A DNA stretch of 7,923 bases from Gammaproteobacteria bacterium (GCA_005877705.1 VBNY01000177.1:4713-12635); one strand, 5' to 3'; counted from the first letter of the stretch, positions 1-7,000 are shown. Notes: generated from the letters alone by a model not told the origin. Numbers and translations are program-made.

Positions 1-1
1 G

Positions 2-1531
2 GCGGCATTCGATCTGTTTATTCTGTCGGATACGCGCAAGCCCGAGATCGCCCTGGCCGAGGAGCTCGCGTGGCAGGCTCTCGTCGCCCGCCATCACGCC
101 CACGGCAGGATCTTCTACCGCCGCCGCCAGCAGAACCTCGGCCGCAAGGCGGGCAACATTGCGGATTTCGTGCGCTCGTGGGGCGGCGCCTACGACTATG
201 CGATTGTGCTCGATGCTGACAGCGTCATGTCCGGCCACGCGCTGGTGCAGCTTGCCCGCATGATGGATGCACATCCCGAAGTCGGGATCATTCAGGCGCT
301 GCCGTTGCCGTCCGGACGCCAGACGCTGTTCGCTCGGCTGGTGCAGTTCGCGGCCCGGCTCAACAGTCCGATGCTCGGCAGCGGGCTCGCGTTCTGGCAA
401 CTCGGCGACGGCAATTACTGGGGGCACAACGCGATCCTGCGGCTGCGCCCGTTCGCCGCCCACTGCGGCTTGCCGACGCTGCCGGGCTCGGCGCCCCTCG
501 GCGGTGAAATCCTGAGCCACGACTTCGTGGAAGCGGCGTTCATGCGGCGCGCGGGATTCCAGGTCTGGCTGCTCGCCGATCCGGGCGGAAGCTGGGAGGA
601 GGTGCCTTCCAACGTCGTTGACTACGCCGCGCGCGACCGCCGCTGGGCACAGGGCAATCTGCAACATCTGCGGCTGTTGCCGGTGCGCGGCCTTCACTGG
701 CTGAGCCGCATCCATCTGCTCACCGGGGTGCTTGCGGTTCTGCTGTTGAGCTCGACGGTCGTGTGCCTGGATGCGATGCATGGGCACCAGTATTTCGCGC
801 CGGGCTCCCGTGCTCTGTTTCCGACCTGGCCTGAGTACCGTGACCCTGAGATCGTCGCGCTGCTCAGCGTGACTCTCGCGGTGCTGTTGCTGCCCAGAGC
901 GCTTGGGGCGGCGCTGGCGATGACGGATCCCGTGTTGCGGCGGGGCTTTGGCGGAGGCGGCCGACTGTTGGCGAGTGTCCTGGTCGAGCAGTTGTTCAGC
1001 ATGCTGCTTGCTCCTGCGATGATGTTATTTCATACGTCATTTGTCATGCGCACGCTCGCCGGGAGCCCTGTTGCCTGGCACGCGCAGGAGCGCGGCGATC
1101 GAGGCGTCGGCTTTCGCGAGGCGCTGGCGCGCCACAAGTGGCACGTGCTGCTCGGACTCCTGTGGGGTACGGTCATTCTGCTAGTAGCGCCCCATTACAT
1201 CTGCTGGCTCATGCCCGTCCTCGTGGGCCTCGTCCTGTCCGTCCCGCTGACAATGCTGACAAGCAGCACGCGCGCCGGCCGCTGGGCGCGCGGGGGCGGG
1301 CTGCTGGTGACGCCGGAGGAAGTCCATCCGCCCGGCGAGCTTGCCGCATTGGAGGGGCGCATGGCCTTGGAGGGCTCTCCGCCCGCGCACGCGCTGACCC
1401 GTCAGTCGATTGCCGCGAGCCCGAGCACCCCCATGCGGGCACCCTTGCAGATGGAGGCGGCGCTGCCCGTTTACTTGCATCCGCGCGATGCGCTGGCAAG
1501 GTTGCAGAGACTGGTCGGCACTGCGCCTTAG
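2..1531 (+). CDS. opgH: OpgH (MdoH), glucans biosynthesis glucosyltransferase H, C-terminal part
   Basis: Inner-membrane family 2 glycosyltransferase that builds the beta-glucan backbone of osmoregulated periplasmic glucans from cytoplasmic UDP-glucose; in the known system it works with periplasmic OpgG. The window opens inside the gene: the frame is open from base 2 and gives 509 residues, against roughly 850 for E. coli OpgH. Visible features are an N-terminal stretch (FYRRR, GRKAGNIADF) typical of OpgH, the metal/UDP-binding DAD motif at fragment residues 71-73 (VLDADS), the HDF motif near 173-175, and R-x-x-R-W at about 211-215 (RDRRWAQGN). Hydrophobic membrane segments follow at about 237-257, 280-305, 320-345 and 380-415, then a hydrophilic cytoplasmic tail. 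A GTG at 170 lies inside the conserved domain and is not the start. The stop is TAG. The truncation comes from the window edge and is not biological. Confidence 0.95.
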   Translation, partial: AAFDLFILSDTRKPEIALAEELAWQALVARHHAHGRIFYRRRQQNLGRKAGNIADFVRSWGGAYDYAIVLDADSVMSGHALVQLARMMDAHPEVGIIQALPLPSGRQTLFARLVQFAARLNSPMLGSGLAFWQLGDGNYWGHNAILRLRPFAAHCGLPTLPGSAPLGGEILSHDFVEAAFMRRAGFQVWLLADPGGSWEEVPSNVVDYAARDRRWAQGNLQHLRLLPVRGLHWLSRIHLLTGVLAVLLLSSTVVCLDAMHGHQYFAPGSRALFPTWPEYRDPEIVALLSVTLAVLLLPRALGAALAMTDPVLRRGFGGGGRLLASVLVEQLFSMLLAPAMMLFHTSFVMRTLAGSPVAWHAQERGDRGVGFREALARHKWHVLLGLLWGTVILLVAPHYICWLMPVLVGLVLSVPLTMLTSSTRAGRWARGGGLLVTPEEVHPPGELAALEGRMALEGSPPAHALTRQSIAASPSTPMRAPLQMEAALPVYLHPRDALARLQRLVGTAP

Positions 1532-1540
1532 AGATTTCGC

Positions 1541-1594
1541 TAAAATCCGCGGTGCGTACCCGCCGCGAGGGGGTCACAGCGAGCACGCACCGCG
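1541..1594 (-). terminator. Possible terminator of the SWIM gene (10-bp inverted repeat plus TTTT)
   Basis: A perfect 10-bp inverted repeat, CGCGGTGCGT at 1548-1557 and ACGCACCGCG at 1585-1594, encloses a 27-nt loop that can fold further (ACCC 1558-1561 with GGGT 1571-1574). Read on the minus strand the stem is followed by GATTTTAG, a short T run, about 20 nt after the SWIM gene stop. This fits a weak intrinsic terminator for that gene. On the plus strand no T tract follows, so it would serve opgH poorly. The long loop and short T run limit confidence. Confidence 0.4.
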
Positions 1595-1612
1595 TTGCCA
1601 GCAACCTGAGTC

Positions 1613-1810
1613 TCAAGTCAACATGACATCCTGCGTTACCCGCCCCTGGTCGCTGGCGGCGGTTACCGCCCGCAAGTGCTCGCAACTTCCCTCCACGCCG
1701 CGAGCTCGCAGGCGCCAATACTCGGCGCAGTCGCAGGCCCATGACGAATAACCGCGCGCGTTGCGGTACGCGTCGATGCGATGACCCTTGACGAAGTAAG
1801 TCCTTAGCAT
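1613..1810 (-). CDS. Small SWIM zinc-finger protein
   Basis: A 65-residue protein whose main feature is a SWIM-type zinc-binding signature, C26-x-C28 ... C43-x-H45 (CDC and CEH separated by 14 residues), i.e. CxCx(n)CxH. SWIM domains are known to bind zinc and to mediate DNA or protein contacts; here the protein is almost only the finger, preceded by a basic/aromatic segment (LRTYFVKGHRIDAYRN). No signal peptide or membrane helix is seen. The start chosen is ATG at 1808-1810, just before the block that reads as conserved; the frame stays open upstream to a GTG at 1904-1906, which would give 97 residues. Neither start has a clear Shine-Dalgarno sequence. The gene converges on opgH with an 81-nt gap. 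It could be an adaptor or small DNA-binding regulator, but no target can be inferred. The motif is directly visible; expression and role are not. Confidence 0.65.
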   Translation of the reverse strand: MLRTYFVKGHRIDAYRNARGYSSWACDCAEYWRLRARGVEGSCEHLRAVTAASDQGRVTQDVMLT

Positions 1811-1911
1811 GGTGTGTCGTAAAGCAAATGCGATGCCAAACCTCGGGCGCGTGTAAGTAGTTGATTTGACGGCAGCAAGGCTGTCCCGCGCCTCCTGGCG
1901 GCGCACCGTGA

Positions 1912-2155
1912 TTGGTCACGAAGCGCGTCGAGGAACCGAAACGGAGCGCGCCGCCAACTCTCCAAGGGGCGGCGCGACGGTTCGCTGGCCCTGCGCAATC
2001 TGGACAGCGCGTGCGAGTTGATCCTGGCGAGCCTGCAAGCGCCGGACGTGGCGGTCGATGGGCCGGAGCAGCGTATGTGGGACAGCGAGCTCGTCGAGCT
2101 GCTGCTCGCCGCACTCTCCGAGCCGCATCCTCGCACGGGGCCTCCCAGCCGCTAG
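1912..2155 (+). pseudogene. Possible frameshifted small gene of unknown function
   Basis: From the TTG at 1912 one frame reads VTKRVEEPKRSAPPTLQG with mostly G or C in third codon positions. From about 1967 the coding-like pattern moves to the next frame, which reads DGSLALRNLDSACELILASL and continues through MWDSELVELLLAALSEPHP to a TAG at 2153-2155. The change falls at a GGGG run followed by a GC-rich repeat (1966-1976). Removing one base there would join both parts into an ORF of roughly 80 codons, with a basic N-terminus and two helix-like segments. The downstream frame has no ATG or GTG start before its core. It may be a decayed gene, a single-base sequence error, or chance in GC-rich DNA. 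I do not recognise the product. Confidence 0.25.
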
Positions 2156-2201
2156 TTGACCGAAGTACACTCGATTTCCCGGCGCGGACCGCGCGCAGCG
2201 T

Positions 2202-2206
2202 GGAGA
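2202..2206 (+). promoter_or_regulatory. Ribosome binding site of the aminotransferase gene
   Basis: GGAGA, seven bases before the ATG at 2214, is a good Shine-Dalgarno match. It supports that start over any downstream ATG. Confidence 0.7.
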
Positions 2207-2213
2207 TCAAGCG

Positions 2214-3413
2214 ATGTTCGAGCGTCTTGCCCGCCTGCCCGATGATGCGATTCTCGGCCTGATGGCCGCGTTCCGTGCGGACAGCGACCCGCATAAAGTG
2301 GACCTTGGCGTAGGGGTCTATCGCGACGATCAGGGGCGCACGCCCGTACTTGAGGCCGTGCGGCAGGCCGAACAGGCTCTGCTCGAGCGGCAGACGACCA
2401 AGACGTACGTGGGGTCCGCTGGAAATGCCGACTTCAACCAGGCAATGGAGCGCCTGGCGCTGGGCGAGGATCATCCAGCGCTTGCGGCGGGACGGGTGCG
2501 CACGATCCAGGCGCCCGGCGGCTGCGGCGCGCTGCGCCTCGGCGCCGAGCTGATTCGCACGGCCTCGCCGGAGTCCGTCGTGCATGTAAGCACCCCCACC
2601 TGGGTCAATCATGTGCCGCTGCTGTCGGGGTCCGGACTCAAGCTCGAGCGCTATCCCTACTTCGATCCAAGCACGGGCGGCGTGCAGTTCGAGGCGATGC
2701 TGGCCGCCCTCGAGAGGCTGTCGGCGCGGGCGGTGGTGCTGTTGCATGCCTCCTGCCACAACCCGACGGGCGCCGATCTCACCGAGGGTCAATGGCGCGA
2801 GCTGCTGGCACTCTTCAAGCAGCGGCAGCTGCTGCCGTTCATCGATATCGCTTACCAGGGCCTGGGCTCGGGAGTCGCGCAGGATGCATTCGGCATCCGC
2901 CTGTTCTGCGCGCAGCTGCCGGAAGTGGCCGTCGCCGCCTCATGCTCGAAGAACTTCGGCCTGTACCGCGAGCGGACGGGCGCCTTGCATGTCATCAGCG
3001 AAACGCCCGCGGCCGCGGATGCGGTCCTGAGCCAGCTCGTACGAACCGCGCGCAGCATCTACTCGATGCCGCCGGATCACGGCGCGGCGATTGTGCACAA
3101 TGTGCTGGCGGACAACGGACTGCGCAAGCTGTGGGCCGATGAGGTGGCCGGGATGCGCGGGCGGCTACAGGGCCTGCGCCAGCAGGTCATGCAGCATCTC
3201 GCCAAGGCCTGTCCGCAGCGCGACTTCGGCTTCATCGCGACACAACGCGGAATGTTCTCCTTCTTGGGGCTGGACGCGCAGCAGGTGCTTGAGCTGCGGA
3301 CCCGCCACCACATCTACATGACCGATGACAGCCGCATGAACATCGCCGGCCTGCGTGAGGACAATCTCGAATATTTTGCGCACGCCGTGGCGCGGGTGCT
3401 GAAGGCGAGATAA
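2214..3413 (+). CDS. Aspartate/aromatic amino acid aminotransferase (AspC/TyrB family)
   Basis: A PLP-dependent fold-type I transaminase of 399 residues, the usual length for the AspC/TyrB subfamily, acting in the cytoplasm. It moves amino groups between glutamate/2-oxoglutarate and aspartate or aromatic acids. The residues expected from E. coli AspC are present: Y65 (TKTYVG), the GGxGALR phosphate loop at 102-108, W130, N183 (CHNPTG), D211 and Y214 (DIAYQG), the Schiff-base lysine K246 (SCSKNFGLY), R254, the side-chain carboxylate arginine R280 (TARSIYSMPP) and the alpha-carboxylate arginine R374. R280 keeps dicarboxylic substrates possible. Differences from AspC include Cys for Thr in the phosphate loop (C104), Met in YSMPP and DSR in place of SGR before R374. 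Sequence alone does not separate AspC-like from TyrB-like specificity. It converges on the Lrp-type regulator with a 10-nt gap; with putA nearby, it may process glutamate made from proline (inference). Confidence 0.92.
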   Translation: MFERLARLPDDAILGLMAAFRADSDPHKVDLGVGVYRDDQGRTPVLEAVRQAEQALLERQTTKTYVGSAGNADFNQAMERLALGEDHPALAAGRVRTIQAPGGCGALRLGAELIRTASPESVVHVSTPTWVNHVPLLSGSGLKLERYPYFDPSTGGVQFEAMLAALERLSARAVVLLHASCHNPTGADLTEGQWRELLALFKQRQLLPFIDIAYQGLGSGVAQDAFGIRLFCAQLPEVAVAASCSKNFGLYRERTGALHVISETPAAADAVLSQLVRTARSIYSMPPDHGAAIVHNVLADNGLRKLWADEVAGMRGRLQGLRQQVMQHLAKACPQRDFGFIATQRGMFSFLGLDAQQVLELRTRHHIYMTDDSRMNIAGLREDNLEYFAHAVARVLKAR

Positions 3414-3429
3414 CGGCGAGCCGTTACTC
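3407..3429. repeat. Palindrome spanning both stop codons of a convergent gene pair
   Basis: TAACGG (3411-3416), loop CGAG, CCGTTA (3421-3426) form a perfect 6-bp stem. The TAA stop of the aminotransferase is in one arm and the TAA stop of the minus-strand regulator in the other. With A3410 bulged, GAG/CTC extends the stem by three pairs. There is no T tract on either strand, so a classical intrinsic terminator is not supported; it may protect 3' ends or be an incidental result of facing TAA stops. Confidence 0.4.
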
Positions 3430-3936
3430 CGGCACCACGATCTTGTGCGTCGACTTGACTTCCTCCATGACGAAGTAGGTGTGCGTCTGCTGCACGCCGC
3501 GGACGGAGGCGATGCGGTCGCCTAGAAAGCGCCGGTAGCTTTCCATATCCCTCACCCGCACTTTGAGCAGATAGTCGAATCCGCCGGCCACCATATGGCA
3601 CTCCATGACCTCATCGTGCGCGAGCATCACCTGCTTGAAGCGCTCGAAGGCATCCGGGGTCGTGCGATCGAGTGACACTTCCACGTAGGCCAGCAGGCCG
3701 AGCCCGAGCATCGCCGGGTTGAGGCGCGCGAAGTAGCCCTCGATGTAACTGGCCGATTCCAGACGGCGCACGCGCTCGAGTGTCGGCGTGACAGTGAGGT
3801 TCACTTCGCGGGCGAGCTGGGAGACCGCGGCGCGGCCGTCCTGCTGCAGCCTGGCGAGAAGCTTGCGATCGATCCGGTCGAGATCCCGGCGGTCGGCGGC
3901 AGGCCCGCTGGCGGGCGATGTGGATCTGCGGCTCAT
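3424..3936 (-). CDS. Lrp/AsnC family transcriptional regulator, probable regulator of putA
   Basis: A 170-residue DNA-binding protein matching E. coli Lrp along its length. A polar N-terminal tail (1-17) leads into DLDRIDRKLLARLQQDGR; the winged helix-turn-helix lies at about 36-60 (AVSQLAREVNLTVTPTLERV). The ligand-sensing, oligomerising RAM domain covers about 83-158, with the ECHMVAGGFDYLLKVRV block that lines the amino-acid pocket in this family. Members form dimers to hexadecamers that wrap DNA and respond to amino acids. It is divergent from putA across a 109-bp A+T-rich gap with three Lrp-box-like sites, one touching its own start, so self-regulation and control of putA in response to proline are likely (inference; PutR of Agrobacterium is the known Lrp-type parallel). 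It could instead be the global Lrp of this organism. The ATG at 3934-3936 has no good Shine-Dalgarno sequence, but the length fits the family. Confidence 0.92.
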   Translation of the reverse strand: MSRRSTSPASGPAADRRDLDRIDRKLLARLQQDGRAAVSQLAREVNLTVTPTLERVRRLESASYIEGYFARLNPAMLGLGLLAYVEVSLDRTTPDAFERFKQVMLAHDEVMECHMVAGGFDYLLKVRVRDMESYRRFLGDRIASVRGVQQTHTYFVMEEVKSTHKIVVPE

Positions 3937-3938
3937 GG

Positions 3939-3953
3939 CAGCGAAATTATCTT
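3939..3953 (-). promoter_or_regulatory. Lrp-box-like site 1
   Basis: Read on the minus strand this is AAGATAATTTCGCTG, 12 of 15 positions of the E. coli Lrp consensus YAGHAWATTWTDCTR (counted by eye). It begins two bases from the regulator start codon, a position suited to autoregulation. Confidence 0.45.
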
Positions 3954-3971
3954 TTAAAACCGCTAAAAGAT
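3949..3971. repeat. 8-bp inverted repeat in the regulator leader
   Basis: ATCTTTTA (3949-3956) and TAAAAGAT (3964-3971) are perfect inverted repeats around AAACCGC. They lie between sites 1 and 2, inside the likely 5' untranslated region of the regulator mRNA. They could be a protein-binding half-site pair or a weak RNA hairpin near the ribosome entry site. Confidence 0.5.
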
Positions 3972-3983
3972 GAAATTATTCTC
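3969..3983 (+). promoter_or_regulatory. Lrp-box-like site 2
   Basis: GATGAAATTATTCTC matches 11 of 15 positions of YAGHAWATTWTDCTR, and its central ten bases AAATTATTCT fit AWATTWTDCT without mismatch. It starts 30 bp from site 1 and overlaps the expected -35 position for a putA promoter using TATAAG at 3999-4004. Confidence 0.45.
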
Positions 3984-3996
3984 TGCTGTAAGCGCT

Positions 3997-4002
3997 ATTA
4001 TA
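3997..4002 (-). promoter_or_regulatory. -10 element of the regulator promoter
   Basis: On the minus strand this is a perfect TATAAT, which would start the regulator transcript near 3990 and give a leader of about 54 nt. No good -35 is seen 16-18 bp further upstream (sequence around CCTGAT). Its upstream edge overlaps Lrp-box site 3, so a bound regulator would block the promoter. Confidence 0.5.
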
Positions 4003-4016
4003 AGCATAATTTACTA
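4002..4016 (-). promoter_or_regulatory. Lrp-box-like site 3 (best match)
   Basis: Read on the minus strand TAGTAAATTATGCTT matches 14 of 15 positions of YAGHAWATTWTDCTR; read on the plus strand the same bases still match 13 of 15, as expected for a near-palindromic operator. It starts 33 bp from site 2, sits in the spacer just upstream of the regulator's TATAAT, and lies about 30 bp before the putA start codon. Confidence 0.6.
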
Positions 4017-4033
4017 TATCAGGCTCGAGGGTC

Positions 4034-4039
4034 AAGGCG
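4034..4039 (+). promoter_or_regulatory. Ribosome binding site of putA
   Basis: AAGGCG six bases before the ATG at 4046 is a fair Shine-Dalgarno match at good spacing and supports this as the putA start. Confidence 0.55.
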
Positions 4040-4045
4040 AAAGAC

Positions 4046-7000
4046 ATGGCCGCAACCGGCGCTGCAAAGAGGATCAACGACCGGCGCGAGGCGGAAAGAC
4101 TGGCCGGGCTGCGCCGCGAGCTGGCTGCGGCGACCCTGCGTCCCGAGGCACAGGCCACGCAGCAGATGCTGGAGGCGCTGGTTAGGGTCCAACCCCAGCT
4201 GGAAGCTGCGAAGTCGAGGGCCATCCGCTGGGTGGAGGCGGCGCGCGCCGATAAGCGATCACGTCCGTCGGTTGATTCCCTGCTCGAGCAGTTTCCCCTC
4301 GACAGCGTGCAGGGCAAGGCCCTCATGAGCCTCGCAGAGGCGCTGTTGCGCACGCCGGACCCGAAGCGCGCCGATCACCTCATTGCCGAGCGACTGGCCG
4401 CCGTACGCAAAGCCGGCATTCCAGGGAGCGACGATCTGCTGCTGCGGGCGGGATTCGCGCTGCTCGCCGCGGCGAGCCGGTTGTTGCCGGAGGTCTCCGG
4501 GGAGCTGTCCGGAGGGTTCTCGGTGGCCGCGATCACCAAGCCGCTGGTTGCCCCCGTCGTACGCGCAGCGCTGCGCCGCTCCATGCAGATGTTAGGAGAG
4601 GCGTTCATCGTCGGCGAGACCATCGAAGCCGCGCTCGCCCGCGGCAAGACGGACGCCGGCCTCGCCCTGTGCTCGTTCGACGTACTGGGTGAAGGGGCAC
4701 GCACCGAGGCGGATGCACAGCGTTACTTCGAATCGTACTCGCAGGCGATAGAGGCGCTGCGCGCCCAACCTGGAGAATCGGTGCAGCGTCGTTCCGGCAT
4801 TTCCGTGAAGCTGTCGGCGATCGAGCCGCGCTACGCGCTGCTGCAGAGTGCGCGCGTGCGAGACCAACTCGTGCCGCGTATGCTGGAACTGGCGCGCCGC
4901 GCCGCCCGGGCTGGCGTCGGGCTTACGATTGACGCGGAGGAGGCCGATCGGCTCGATCTGTCTCTCGATGTCGTAGAGGCGCTGGCGCGCGATGGACAGA
5001 CTCGCCCCTGGGGCGGCCTCGGCCTCGCCGTGCAGGCCTACGCACGCCGCGCACCCCTGGTGCTCGAGTGGATCGCCGAGCTGGCGCGCGAGGCGGGCCG
5101 GCGCATGAGCGTGCGCCTGGTAAAGGGAGCCTACTGGGACAGCGAGATCAAGCGGGCGCAGGAGCGCGGCCTTGCCAGCTTCCCGGTGTACACCTCGAAG
5201 GCCGCTACGGATGCGAGTTACCTCGTCTGCGCGCAGCGCCTGTTTGCCGCCGGCGACGTCATCTATCCGCAGTTTGCTACGCATAACGCGCACACGGTTG
5301 CGGCGGTCCTGGAGCTGGCTCCGGCAGGTGTCGAATACGAGTTCCAGAGACTGCACGGCATGGGCGAGGTGCTGTACGCAGCCGTGCGCGCCGATACACC
5401 CGATCTAGCGGCGGTGCGCGTCTATGCGCCCGTCGGTACACACGAAGATCTGCTGCCGTATCTCGTGCGGCGTCTGCTCGAGAACGGCGCCAATACCTCA
5501 TTCGTCCATCAATTCTTGAATCCGCAAGTTGCCGTGGAGCAGGTCGTGCGCAATCCCATCTCCGTCTTGAGTAATTCGGCCGAGGCGTCGGCTGCGCAGG
5601 CGCGCATCCGCGAGCCGCGCGCGCTCTATGCCCCGCAGCGCACCAACTCCGAGGGAGCGGACTGGGGTAATCCGGCCGATCTGAGCAAACTGCAGGCCGA
5701 GATGCACGCCCACGCCGCGAACATCTACTCCGGCGGACCCATATTGAGCGGCAGGAGCGTGCGCGACACGAATGTCTCCGTCGTCTCTCCGGCAAACTTC
5801 CTGCAAGCCGTCGGGATGTCGCGGGATGCTACGGAAGCCGAAATCAGCCATGCCATGGATGTCGGGGCGCGGGCGCAACCGGGATGGGACGCCACGCCCG
5901 CTGCTGCACGCGCCGCATGTCTGGAGCGCGCCGCTGATCTGTTGGAGCAACAGCGCGGGCTGTTCCTGAGCCTGCTGGTGCGTGAGGCGGGCAAGACCTT
6001 GCCCGATGCGGTCGCCGAGGTGCGCGAGGCGGTCGATTTCTGTCGTTACTACGCCGCGCAAGGTCGTGAGCTCTTCTCCAGCCCGCAGGAGCTTCGCGGG
6101 CCGACGGGCGAACGCAACTTGCTATCGCTGCACGGTCGCGGTGTGTTTGTTTGCATCAGTCCCTGGAACTTCCCGCTGGCTATCTTCACCGGCCAGATCA
6201 CAGCGGCATTGATGGCCGGCAATGCGGTGGTCGCGAAGCCGGCCCCCGCAACCCCTCTTATCGCGCATGCCATGACACGCCTGCTACACGAGGCGGGCGT
6301 GCCCGGCGACATCCTGCAACTCACGCCTGCCGAGGGACCGCCGTTCGGACAGGTCGCCTTAGCCCATCAGGCCATGGCGGGTGTTGCTTTCACCGGTTCC
6401 ACCGCGACCGCCGCCACGATCAACCGCGCGCTTGCGAATCGGGAAGGCCCGATTGTTCCCCTCATCGCGGAGACTGGCGGCGTGAATGCGATGATTGTCG
6501 ATGCGACCGCTCTCGCGGAGCAGGTCGTCGATGACGTCATCGCCTCGGCTTTCACCAGCGCCGGACAGCGTTGCTCGGCGCTGCGCGTTCTGTATCTGCA
6601 GGAGGAGGTCGCGGACCGCATCATCGAGATGCTCAGCGGCGCGATGCAGTGCCTGCGTGTCGGCGACCCGGCAGATCCCGCCACCGACGTAGGCCCGGTC
6701 ATCTCGGAAGCCGCCGTGTGGCGCCTGCGCAAGCACGCCGGCCGCATGCGCGAGGAAGCCGAGCTGCTGTACGCCTGCGAGCTCGATCAGCGGCATGAGA
6801 CGGGGCATTTCTTCCCGCCGCACCTGTTCCAGCTGCGCGAGCTCGATCAGCTCAAGACGGAGGAATTCGGCCCGATCCTGCACGTTGCGTGCTATCGCGC
6901 CGCACAGCTGCCGCAGGTGCTGGATGCGATCCGGCGCACGGGCTTTGGATTGACGCTCGGCGTGCACAGCCGCCTCGAGAGCATCGCCGAGCACGTGTTC

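Larger units (their letters stand above)
1811..2213. other. Gene-poor stretch between the SWIM gene and the aminotransferase
   Basis: About 400 bases with no intact gene that I can support. It must contain the promoter of the minus-strand SWIM gene (from 1811 rightwards) and that of the plus-strand aminotransferase (before 2202), but no convincing -35/-10 pair is visible for either. Its middle, 1912-2155, has coding-like composition that changes frame and is listed separately as a possible broken small gene. Confidence 0.5.
3937..4045. promoter_or_regulatory. Divergent control region between the Lrp-type regulator and putA
   Basis: A 109-bp gap whose first 85 or so bases are strikingly A+T-rich compared with the GC-rich genes on both sides. 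It contains three Lrp-box-like sequences, a TATAAT facing the regulator, a TATAAG facing putA (3999-4004), an 8-bp inverted repeat, and a repeated GAAATTAT (3943-3950 and 3972-3979). The TATAAG has no recognisable -35 box at 16-18 bp spacing, so putA transcription may need an activator. Site 2 lies where that -35 would be, which fits activation by the regulator (inference). Confidence 0.75.

Noticed and set aside
170..172. GTG as the start of a complete 453-residue gene
   Set aside because: The same frame stays open to the left edge and encodes conserved OpgH sequence, including GRKAGNIADF just before this codon, so the gene is truncated by the window.
1658..1670. GGCGGT-T-ACCGCC perfect palindrome
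   Set aside because: It lies inside the SWIM coding region and has a one-base spacer too small for a hairpin loop. It could be an operator, but nothing else supports that.
2156..2171. TTGACC followed by TACACT as a promoter for the aminotransferase
   Set aside because: The two hexamers are only 4 bp apart, so they cannot act as a -35/-10 pair. Neither has a good partner at 16-18 bp.
1209..2792. Long minus-strand open frame of 527 codons
   Set aside because: It runs antisense through the end of opgH, the SWIM gene region and the start of the aminotransferase. Its translation is arginine- and alanine-rich with no recognisable motif, typical of an open antisense frame in GC-rich DNA.
3952..3959. 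TTTTAAAA palindrome as an independent operator
   Set aside because: It is explained by the overlapping 8-bp inverted repeat and general A+T richness of the control region.
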